Assembly (NCBI GenBank): GCA_038221545.1
Contig: JBBRIE010000047.1
Location: 1-17,018, forward strand
From: JBBQNY01 sp038221545
Lineage (GTDB): Bacteria; Pseudomonadota; Gammaproteobacteria; Xanthomonadales; Ahniellaceae
Reading direction: 5' to 3'
Length of the DNA: 17,018 nt
The notes under the pieces: model-generated
Told to the model about the DNA's origin: nothing
Databases searched by the model: none
What the model saw: the letters and a program-made list of their open reading frames with translations, nothing else
In this document: positions 1 through 6,197 of the stretch, in pieces
Layout of the letters: each line of letters starts with the position of its first letter
Position numbering within the stretch: the stretch's first letter is position 1
Made by a program: the position numbers and the translations under genes

Positions 1-499
1 GAGGAAGCCGGCTCGTCGACCCACTTCGAGCCCTTTTCGAGCTCGTAGCCCTTGTGAATCAACATGGTCACGTCGCCGCCGTCGTCGACGACGAGCTCCG
101 GGCCCTTGCCACCCGGGAAGGTCACGGCGTCGAGCGTCGCGTCCCAGTATTCCTCGAGCGTCTCGCCCTCCAGGCGAACACCGGCGTGCCGGTCACGGCG
201 ATTGCGGCGGCCGCATGGTCCTGGGTCGAGAAGATGTTGCACGACGCCCAGCGCACGTCAGCGCCGATGTCCTTGAGGGTCTCGATCAGCACCGCGGTCT
301 GGATGGTCATGTGCAGCGAACCGGTGATGCGAACGCCCTTCAGCGGCAAGTCGGCCGCGTGCTTGCGGCGTATGGACATGAGGCCCGGCATCTCGTGCTC
401 GGCGATGTCGATTTCCTTGCGGCCCCAGTCGGCGAGCGAGAGATCGGCGACCTTGTAATCGTGCGGCGCGGGCGCGCCTTCCTTGCGAATGGCATTCAT
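1..499 (-). CDS. ahcY: Adenosylhomocysteinase, 5' part, runs off left edge, apparent frameshift
   Basis: This enzyme is the cytoplasmic NAD-dependent hydrolase that splits S-adenosylhomocysteine into adenosine and homocysteine in the SAM cycle. From the ATG at 499, residues 1-110 match the family N-terminus: SLHMTIQTAVLIETL (about 61-75) with the active-site His63, and WASCNIFSTQDHAAAAI (about 84-100). After Trp110 (codon 172-170) the frame breaks. One base is missing at 168-169, where an AAG codon is expected before GETLEEYWDA. From 167 down to position 1 the family sequence resumes in another frame (ELVVDDGGDVTMLIHKGYE and onward) without stops. A GGAG ribosome binding site lies at 510-507, 7 nt before the start. 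The leader is an SAH riboswitch. Because both sides of the break are well conserved and the enzyme is normally important, a sequencing or assembly error is more likely than a true pseudogene. The C-terminal three quarters lie outside the window. Confidence 0.93.
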
Positions 500-518
500 G
501 GCTTGACTCCAGGTTGAG

Positions 519-684
519 TGGGCGCCGTTCGTTCCGGCTCGGACGAATCCGAACCCGAAGTCCGTCGAGCCTGTGCCTGAGAATGGGGTCAGAGTCATTT
601 TTCCCGCCGAGTTGGCAGCGCCAACAGGCCGTGGGTGGAAAAATGACTCTGACCCCGCTCAGCGCATGCAGCGCCCCTCGACGG
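519..684 (-). promoter_or_regulatory. SAH riboswitch in the ahcY leader, with expanded P2 arm
   Basis: The minus-strand leader of ahcY carries all core parts of the SAH riboswitch. P1 is CCGTCGAG (684-677) pairing perfectly with CTCGACGG (569-562). It is followed by GGGCGC (676-671), which pairs perfectly with GCGCCC (525-520) to form the pseudoknot. Compared with the GAGCGC/GCGCTC form I remember, both strands have changed together. Conserved CTGCA, CAGGCTCG and AACGGCGCCCA segments are present. The base of P2 pairs 666-664 with 576-574 and 662-658 with 581-577, with one bulged G. An optional hairpin, 555-548 with 543-536 and a TTCG tetraloop, sits between P1 and the pseudoknot strand. The unusual part is the P2 loop, filled by a 72-nt inverted repeat (585-656). 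This riboswitch class raises expression of SAH-recycling genes when SAH accumulates. The pseudoknot strand ends 9 nt before the ribosome binding site of ahcY. Whether this version still binds SAH is not known. Confidence 0.88.
585..656. repeat. 72-nt nested inverted-repeat (REP/MITE-like) element inside riboswitch P2
   Basis: Perfect 20-nt inverted arms (585-604 and 637-656), each beginning GGGGTCAGAGTC from the outside, enclose a second hairpin GTTGGC-GCT-GCCAAC (625-620 with 616-611 on the minus strand). Palindromes with a GGGGTCAGAGTC core are scattered in many proteobacterial genomes and are, as far as I recall, mobilised like REP elements by RAYT-type transposases. No transposase gene for it is in the window and no clear target duplication flanks it. 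On the minus strand it is co-transcribed with the riboswitch and would stack on the P2 stem as a long extension, separated by a small internal loop (657 against 582-584). Confidence 0.8.
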
Positions 685-697
685 CGAGGAGGCCGGC

Positions 698-703
698 AGT
701 ATA
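698..703 (-). promoter_or_regulatory. Probable -10 element of the ahcY promoter
   Basis: TATACT on the minus strand at 703-698 is a good -10 hexamer. It would place the transcription start near 691, only a few bases before P1 of the riboswitch at 684, which is a typical arrangement. No convincing -35 is found at 16-18 bp spacing (ATCCTT at 726-721), so the promoter is either weak or helped by an activator. Confidence 0.4.
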
Positions 704-822
704 TCGCTTCGTCGCGATGAAAGGATATAGACGCGGGTGGGCGCCGCAACGCGAGACAAGCGCTCCTGCAAAGGCCTGGCCGGAATGGCCTTCTCTGGAC
801 CATCTGCAGCAACACTCAGAAA

Positions 823-840
823 GCGCGCCGCACGGCGCGC
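823..840 (-). terminator. Probable intrinsic terminator after the lysozyme-like gene
   Basis: GCGCGCCG (823-830) and CGGCGCGC (833-840) form a very stable GC hairpin. On the minus strand it is followed directly by TTTCT. It lies 34 nt beyond the stop codon at 875. The T tract is short, so termination may be partial. It separates this gene from the ahcY promoter. Confidence 0.5.
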
Positions 841-874
841 CGGGTTTGCCGCGCAGGCGGCTGCCCGTTCCGCG

Positions 875-1684
875 TCAGCCGCGCACTGGCGTCGCGCTCG
901 GATCCCCTGGCAGGAACGTGCCGGTCACCCGCCGATAGGCCTCCGCCGTGAGCGGTCCGGGCCAGCCGTCTTCGCGGACGAAAACGCCCGGATGCGTGTT
1001 GAGCCAGCGTTGCAACGCGAGCGCCGCCGCCCGCACCGAAAGCCGGGCGGGTCGACGCGCGTGAAATTCGACGACAAGGGGAACAGCGGCCACCGCAAAG
1101 TCCGCAATCCCCAGTTCGGCCATGCGCCGCAGCAGCACGGCGCCGCCGAGCTGCGTCGACACCGAGGTCGCGCTCCACCGCCCGTCGCGCACGTACTTGC
1201 CGCGCGTGTAGTGGTTGCTGCCGGCCCACAGGTACGGGGACAGCACCGAGGGATGGTGCAACCGATAGCCGAACCCGTTGTACCGCTCGAGGCGATACAG
1301 CGCCTGGCCGAGCGACCAATGTTCGACGCGTTGCAATGCCTGCAGCCGCAGCGCGTCCGCCGCGCTCTCTTCCCACGCAAATGGCGGTGTGCCTTTCGCG
1401 GGGCGTCCCCTGGGAACGCGGACGGTACGGGCGCGCAGCGGATCGCCGTTGTGCAGGTGTCGCGTGAAGTCACCACTGCTTTCGAGCTGATGCACAATCG
1501 CCGCGAACTGCCAGGGAATGGCGGTGCCGACACATGCGGAGGCGTAGCGCACCTGCCCGCGCACCATGTAACCGACCGTGCGGTCGACTTCTGCATGCCG
1601 GGCGCTGGCGATGACGCAGGTCTGGAACAGCGCTTCGTACTCGCGCTGCAGGGCGGCCGTGAATCGCGGAGTTGAGCCGCTCAC
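875..1684 (-). CDS. Lysozyme-like protein with C-terminal peptidoglycan-binding-like domain
   Basis: The product is about 269 aa if it starts at GTG 1684. Residues about 40-190 resemble a conserved bacterial/phage-like lysozyme-fold family: VHQLESSGDF (about 64-73, Glu68 a candidate catalytic acid), HLHNGDPL (76-83), WEESAADAL (104-112), ALYRLERYNGFGYR (128-141), SPYLWAGSNHYTRGKYV (149-165). The C-terminus (about 215-262) has the ALQRWLN...DGWPGPLTAEAY pattern of peptidoglycan-binding repeats. I therefore infer murein binding or cleavage. There is no obvious signal peptide and no clear ribosome binding site, so the start is uncertain. ATG at residue 40 is an alternative, and the frame stays open far upstream only as a shadow of the next gene. 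A probable terminator follows at 823-840. It lies 239 bp downstream of the SDR gene on the same strand and may be transcribed separately. I know of no assigned gene symbol. Confidence 0.75.
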   Translation of the reverse strand: MSGSTPRFTAALQREYEALFQTCVIASARHAEVDRTVGYMVRGQVRYASACVGTAIPWQFAAIVHQLESSGDFTRHLHNGDPLRARTVRVPRGRPAKGTPPFAWEESAADALRLQALQRVEHWSLGQALYRLERYNGFGYRLHHPSVLSPYLWAGSNHYTRGKYVRDGRWSATSVSTQLGGAVLLRRMAELGIADFAVAAVPLVVEFHARRPARLSVRAAALALQRWLNTHPGVFVREDGWPGPLTAEAYRRVTGTFLPGDPSATPVRG

Positions 1685-1796
1685 GCCACTGGCCCCGGTG
1701 CGAACGTTCCGGTGCGCGACGTTGGCGCAACCCGCAGATCGCACATCGCCTGCTCCCTGCGGCCCGGGTCTTCCGGTGGAGACTTGATCTTGCCAC

Positions 1797-1857
1797 CACG
1801 GTGTCGCCGCGCGAAGCGGCGACCGGCGGGCTCGTCGCGGCGTAAGCGACCACCGTG
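1797..1857. repeat. Structured palindromic intergenic element
   Basis: The 239-bp gap between the SDR and lysozyme-like genes (1685-1923) holds nested palindromes. CACGGTGTCGC near 1797-1807 pairs, with one extra base, with GCGACCACCGTG (1846-1857). Inside are TCGCCGC-GCGAA-GCGGCGA (1804-1822) and GTCGC/GCGAC (1834-1838 with 1846-1850), which compete with the outer stem. A further CCACGGTGG palindrome lies just beyond, near 1877-1885. No T tract follows on either strand. It may be a REP-type repeat or an mRNA 3'-end stabiliser; I cannot tell which. Confidence 0.4.
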
Positions 1858-1923
1858 CGATTTCCCGGCTTCGCCGCCACGGTGGAAGCGAACCGGCGCG
1901 GAAGTTGTGATGTCTCTCGGCGG

Positions 1924-3105
1924 TCAGGCGCTCGACAGCGCCGTGATGACCTGCCTCTCGCGTTCGGCGTCGATGCCCGTGCGCAGCTTCGCCCTGCGCT
2001 CCGCGGGCTGCGCGTTGAACCACGCCAGCGTGTCGGTCGCGGTCGTCGCGAGCGGACGGAACGTCAACCCGGCCGCGACGGCCCTGGCGACGCTGATGCG
2101 CCCGAAGCCCGCGCTCTCGCCGGTACCCGGCACCCACACCGGCATGTCGGACCATGCCTGGACTTTCTGCGCCTCGAGGAATCCGGTCGGCGCCCAATGC
2201 AGGCGCGCACCGCTGGTCGTCACGGCGCGGATCCCATGCAGCATCGCCGCCATCGACATTTCATAGTCGGGGCCGGTCGCGTTGTAGGTACCGAAGTTGC
2301 GCGCCTCGACCATGCGGATGGTCCACTCGGCGAGATCACGTGCATCGATGAACTGCACCGGATCGCTGCCGTCGCCTGGCGCGAGCACGTCGCCGCCGCG
2401 CTCGAGCCGGACCAGCCAATACGTGAAGCGGTCGGTCTCGTCGCCGGGGCCGACGATGAGTCCCGGACGGATGATCGTGGCGCGCGCGCCGAACCGCCTG
2501 GTCGCTTCCTGTTCACTCAGCGCCTTGAGGGGACCGTACAACTCCATGTTGGCGAGCATGGTCGCGCGCGTTTCCGCCATCGCGTCCTCGCCTGTGTATT
2601 CCGCCAGCGCCGCGGCCTCGTCGATGCCGGTCCTGCTCGTGTCGGCGAACACCGAAATGGTGGAAATGAAGACGTACTGGCCTACGTTGTCCTTGAGCAC
2701 CTTGCCGGCATCGCGGACCCAGGACGGCACCGCCGTGGGATTGTCGATGCAAACGTCCCACTCGCGGCCCGCAAGCGACTTGAGGTCGCCGGTTTCACGG
2801 TCGCCGTGCAGCTGTTCGACTTTGCCGGGCCATTCCGGCGAGGGGCGCTTGCCGCGATTGAACAGGGTGATCTCGTGGCCGCGCGCGAGTGCGTAACGCA
2901 CCTGGTGCGGTCCGGTGAAGCCGGTTCCACCGAGGATCAGGATGCGGAGCTTCTTCGATGGTGGGCCCGCGCCTGGGCGCGTTCGGGGAGTCGCGCTCGA
3001 CGCCGCGCCCGCCCCGGTGGAAACGGCCGCTCGTGCGCCGGTCGCTAGCGCGCCGGCGAGGGGTTGACGACGCGTGCTCGAGATGACCGGAGCTCCGGAG
3101 GGCAT
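1924..3105 (-). CDS. NAD-dependent epimerase/dehydratase (extended SDR) with possible Tat signal
   Basis: The 393-aa product has a Rossmann NAD(P)-binding motif, LILGGTGFTGP (residues 56-66). The SDR catalytic pair is Tyr190 and Lys194 in YGPLK, preceded by YVFISTISVFAD (144-155) as the Ser/Thr strand. GPGDETDRFTYWLVRL and PVQFIDARDLAEW are typical of the isomerase-like branch of extended SDRs that act on nucleotide-linked or other sugars. The substrate is unknown. The first 50 residues are an unusual Ala/Gly-rich extension with STRRQPL at 10-16 followed by a weakly hydrophobic stretch, resembling a twin-arginine signal, so export with bound cofactor is possible. No ribosome binding site precedes the ATG at 3105. 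A TAGATT -10-like hexamer ends 6 nt before it, which fits a leaderless transcript. It is divergent from the metallopeptidase gene. Confidence 0.85.
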   Translation of the reverse strand: MPSGAPVISSTRRQPLAGALATGARAAVSTGAGAASSATPRTRPGAGPPSKKLRILILGGTGFTGPHQVRYALARGHEITLFNRGKRPSPEWPGKVEQLHGDRETGDLKSLAGREWDVCIDNPTAVPSWVRDAGKVLKDNVGQYVFISTISVFADTSRTGIDEAAALAEYTGEDAMAETRATMLANMELYGPLKALSEQEATRRFGARATIIRPGLIVGPGDETDRFTYWLVRLERGGDVLAPGDGSDPVQFIDARDLAEWTIRMVEARNFGTYNATGPDYEMSMAAMLHGIRAVTTSGARLHWAPTGFLEAQKVQAWSDMPVWVPGTGESAGFGRISVARAVAAGLTFRPLATTATDTLAWFNAQPAERRAKLRTGIDAERERQVITALSSA

Positions 3106-3150
3106 CGACGCAATCTAGGCCCGCGCGACGCGCATAACGTGGGCCAGAAG

Positions 3151-3168
3151 TCACATCGTGCGATGACC
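3151..3168. promoter_or_regulatory. Candidate operator palindrome between divergent SDR and peptidase genes
   Basis: CATCG-TG-CGATG, extended outward to GTCA and TGAC with one unpaired base, forms a near-symmetrical site in the divergent intergenic region 3106-3316. It is the right size for a dimeric regulator. This is an inference from symmetry only; no regulator gene is adjacent. Confidence 0.25.
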
Positions 3169-3278
3169 GGAAACGTTCCTGTGTGGGTCGTCGGGTCACC
3201 TCGCCGAGGTCCATCGACAAGAGGCGCATGCCGGCCGGCGCCTGACGCAATACACTCGGTCGTCTTCCCGATCCACTT

Positions 3279-3309
3279 TGCCGTCCCTTCGGCAGTGGTA
3301 CTGCCGGAG
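3279..3309 (+). promoter_or_regulatory. Mutually exclusive hairpins overlapping the peptidase ribosome binding site
   Basis: CGGCAG (3290-3295) can pair upstream with TGCCG (3279-3283, loop TCCCTT) or downstream with CTGCCG (3301-3306, loop TGGTA). The downstream hairpin takes in the first G of the GGAG ribosome binding site (3306-3309), while the upstream one leaves it free. The start codon is at 3317. The arrangement resembles a translational attenuator, but no ligand or leader peptide is evident. Confidence 0.35.
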
Positions 3310-3316
3310 TGTCCCC

Positions 3317-5986
3317 ATGATCTTGTCCATGCGTGTCGTCCTGCTTGTTGGTGCGTTGCTCGCGCCGTTTGCCCCTTCGGTCGCACAGGACTCCGCCGCG
3401 GCGCCAATTGGAATCTGGCAGCCGGTTGCGTCGTCGCAGTCGCGCCTGTCCAACGACAGCATTCCCGCGCAGGCACCGCTCTTCGCGCTCGATCGCAGTG
3501 CGCTCGACTCGATCCTCGCGCGCACGCCGCGCGAGGGTGCCCAGCCGGTCCGCAACAGCTCCGCCGTGATCTCGCTGCCGCTCGGCGACGGCTCGCTCGC
3601 GAGATTTGCGATCGTCGAGTCGCCGATCATGGCCCCGGAACTTGCGGCCAGGTTTCCGGAGATCACCACCTGGCTCGGCCAGGGCATCGACGACCCGACC
3701 GCCACCGTCCGCTTCGATCTGTCGCCTCGGGGCCTGCACGCGCAGATCCTTTCAGGATCGGGCACGTCCTACGTCGATCCGGCCTTCGCGGGGAACGCCG
3801 CGCACCACGTGGCATATGCGCGTCGCGACCTCGGCGCGCGTCCGCGCGAATTCATCTGTTCCACGGTCGACGAACCGCATAGCGACGCCCTGCATGGATT
3901 GCAGTCGGCCAGCACGCCCCGGCCCTTCGTGTCCGCGGGCGAAACGCTGCGCACTTTCCGCCTTGCGATGGCTGCGACGGGCGAGTACACCGCGTTCCAT
4001 GGCGGAACCGTGCCTGGAGCGCTCGCCGGCATCGTCACTTCGATGAATCGCATCAACGGCATCTTCGAGCGCGACCTGGCCGTGCGCATGGTGCTCGTGG
4101 CGAACAACGAGCTCATCATCTATACGGACGGCACCTCGGATCCGTACACCAACAGCAGCGGTTCGGCGATGCTGAGCGAAAACCAGAGCACGATCGATGC
4201 CCTCATCGGCAATGCGAACTACGACATCGGACACGTGTTCAGCACCGGCGGTGGCGGCGTCGTCTCGGGGCGCGTATGCACCAGCTCGACCAAGGCGCGC
4301 GGCGTGACCGGATCGTCATCGCCGATAGCGGACGCCTTCGACATCGATTACGTCGCGCACGAGATCGGCCACCAGTTCGCCGGACCGCACACGTACAACA
4401 GCGTCAACTGCAGCGCCAGCCAACGCATCGCGAACTCGGCCTACGAGACCGGGAGCGGCGCGACGATCATGGCTTACGCCGGGATCTGCGGTATCGAGAA
4501 CCTGCAGCCCAACTCCGACGACTATTTCCACCGCGACAGTCTCAACCGCATCCTGGGCTTCGTCGGAGGCCTGAGCTGCGACGTCGAGACGGCGACCGGC
4601 AATGCGGCGCCGACGGTGGCCGCGCCTGCGACCGCGACCATCCCTGCGCGCACGCCGTTCGCGCTGACTGCGGCCGGCGCGGACGCCGATGGCGATGCGC
4701 TGACCTACGTGTGGGAGCAGTTCGACCTCGGGCCGTCCAGCAGCGGCGGCGCAGCCCTCGTCGACGACGGCTTGCGGCCCATCTTCCGTCCGGACGTGCC
4801 GACGGGCAGCCCCACCCGCCAGTTCCCCGACCTTCGCTTCCAGCGTGCGAACGCGAATGTTCCGCCGGGCCAGGTGCCGCTGCCTGGAACGACCACGCCC
4901 AACCGGTACTCGGGCGAGACGCTTCCGACCACCACGCGCCCGCTCAACTTCCGGGTAACTGCGCGCGACAACCGGGCGGGTGGCGGCGGCACCAACGAAG
5001 CGAACCTTTTGCTCCTCGTCGATGCCGTGGCCGGTCCCTTCGCCGTGACTGCGCCCAGCGCCACCGGCATCACATGGAGTGCGGGTTCGACACAGGCGGT
5101 GACGTGGAATGTGGCCGGTACCGACGCCCTGCCCATCAGTACCGCAAATGTGCGCATCGCGCTGTCGATCGACGACGGACGCACCTTCCCGATCGTGCTG
5201 CTCCCCTCGACGCCGAACGACGGCACCGAGGACGTCGCCGTTCCCGCGAACCTGTCGAGCGCGCAGGCTCGCGTACGCGTGGAGGCGCTGGGCAACTACT
5301 ACTTCGACATGTCGGACAACCCCGTGACGGTGACGTCGAGCGGCGGCACGCCACCTGCGATCACCGCGACGGATCCGGTCACGACGCGGCAGGGGAGCCC
5401 CACCGCCTCGGGCGACGTGGCGACGATCAGTGATGCCGATGATCCGGCAGCTTCGCTCACGGTCGCGGTATCGGGCGCACCCGACGAACTCGGCGTGGCC
5501 GTCGTGAACAACGCGGGCACGGTCCGGCTGTCGGCCACGGCGCAGTGCTCGCTCGTCACGCCGACCGGAGGCAACCGCGTCTATCCCGTCGTGCTCACCG
5601 TGACGGATCCGGATGCGGACAGCACGTCTACGACAGTCAATGTCAACGTGGGCGCCAACCAGAATCCCGTGCCTGGCGTGTACGCAGGTGCAGTGGTCAA
5701 TGCGGGCGCCAGCGCCATGTTCACGCCGGCGACCGGGCCGAGCGACCCGAACGGCAACCTGGCCTCGGCGGCCATCTCGCCGAACACGCTTGCCGGCGGC
5801 GGCACGATCAGCGTCGCGCCGAACGGCGTGGTCAGCGTCGGCGCGACCGCTGCCACCACGCTGGGCATCCAGTCTTTCCGGATTTCCGCCATCGACAGCT
5901 GCGGCGCCACCCGCTTCGCCACCTTTGATCTTCGCGTCCGCGCGGCCGGCACCCTGTTCGAGGACAGCTTCGAAGGCGCCCCGTAA
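3317..5986 (+). CDS. Secreted metzincin-type (reprolysin-like) zinc metallopeptidase
   Basis: The product is 889 aa from the ATG at 3317, chosen over an in-frame ATG at 3278 because GGAG at 3306-3309 is 7 nt away and a clean signal peptide begins there (MILSMRVVLLVGALL, likely cut after SVAQ at about residue 23). After a pro-region, the catalytic domain (about 200-425) has HEIGHQFAGPH at 348-358, with zinc ligands His348, His352, His358 and catalytic Glu349. A Met-turn IMAY with Met385 follows. In related proteins the eighth motif position is usually Gly; here it is Ala, followed by Gly. Several beta-sandwich, Ig/PKD/cadherin-like segments follow (about 430-870, for example AGADADGDALTYVWEQFD). 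The protein ends in GTLFEDSFEGAP, an acidic/aromatic tail that looks like the C-terminal tags of secreted Xanthomonadales proteins. It probably degrades extracellular protein. It stands alone, divergent from the SDR gene and convergent with metK. Confidence 0.9.
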   Translation: MILSMRVVLLVGALLAPFAPSVAQDSAAAPIGIWQPVASSQSRLSNDSIPAQAPLFALDRSALDSILARTPREGAQPVRNSSAVISLPLGDGSLARFAIVESPIMAPELAARFPEITTWLGQGIDDPTATVRFDLSPRGLHAQILSGSGTSYVDPAFAGNAAHHVAYARRDLGARPREFICSTVDEPHSDALHGLQSASTPRPFVSAGETLRTFRLAMAATGEYTAFHGGTVPGALAGIVTSMNRINGIFERDLAVRMVLVANNELIIYTDGTSDPYTNSSGSAMLSENQSTIDALIGNANYDIGHVFSTGGGGVVSGRVCTSSTKARGVTGSSSPIADAFDIDYVAHEIGHQFAGPHTYNSVNCSASQRIANSAYETGSGATIMAYAGICGIENLQPNSDDYFHRDSLNRILGFVGGLSCDVETATGNAAPTVAAPATATIPARTPFALTAAGADADGDALTYVWEQFDLGPSSSGGAALVDDGLRPIFRPDVPTGSPTRQFPDLRFQRANANVPPGQVPLPGTTTPNRYSGETLPTTTRPLNFRVTARDNRAGGGGTNEANLLLLVDAVAGPFAVTAPSATGITWSAGSTQAVTWNVAGTDALPISTANVRIALSIDDGRTFPIVLLPSTPNDGTEDVAVPANLSSAQARVRVEALGNYYFDMSDNPVTVTSSGGTPPAITATDPVTTRQGSPTASGDVATISDADDPAASLTVAVSGAPDELGVAVVNNAGTVRLSATAQCSLVTPTGGNRVYPVVLTVTDPDADSTSTTVNVNVGANQNPVPGVYAGAVVNAGASAMFTPATGPSDPNGNLASAAISPNTLAGGGTISVAPNGVVSVGATAATTLGIQSFRISAIDSCGATRFATFDLRVRAAGTLFEDSFEGAP

Positions 5987-6050
5987 GCACGGCCCGCTCG
6001 CGGCATGAACTGCCCCTCGCAACCTCGCAGGTCGGGTGAGTCGGAACTTG

Positions 6051-6142
6051 TCGCGCCACTGGCGCGACCCGCCGAACGCCCGAAACAGGATGTTTCGGGC
6101 AGGATTCGACCTGGCGAGCGCAGGATGCGCAGAGCCTGGTCG
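6051..6142. repeat. Cluster of hairpins between convergent genes, two with identical AGGAT loops
   Basis: The 211-bp convergent gap 5987-6197 contains three perfect hairpins: TCGCGCC-ACT-GGCGCGA (6051-6067), GCCCGAAAC-AGGAT-GTTTCGGGC (6078-6100) and GCGC-AGGAT-GCGC (6118-6130). The last lies inside an outer CGACC/GGTCG stem (6107-6111 with 6138-6142). AGGAT occurs a third time, unpaired, at 6101-6105. None has a long T tract. They may act as a bidirectional 3'-end barrier for the peptidase and metK transcripts, or be a repeat family. Confidence 0.5.
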
Positions 6143-6197
6143 GACGTCACGGCGTTGGAGGGCCCGGTCCCGCCAAGGCAGCGAAGCAGGCTCCGCG

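Noticed and set aside
1..499. Calling ahcY a pseudogene
   Set aside because: There is only one single-base gap, with full conservation on both sides; a sequence error is more likely, so it is kept as a gene with a noted frameshift.
1855..3048. Plus-strand open frame (397 codons)
   Set aside because: It is the mirror of the SDR gene, whose protein has clear Rossmann and YxxxK motifs.
4316..6022. Long minus-strand open frame (568 codons)
   Set aside because: It lies opposite the metallopeptidase gene, is Arg/Gly/Ala-rich without any recognisable motif, and results from high GC at third codon positions.
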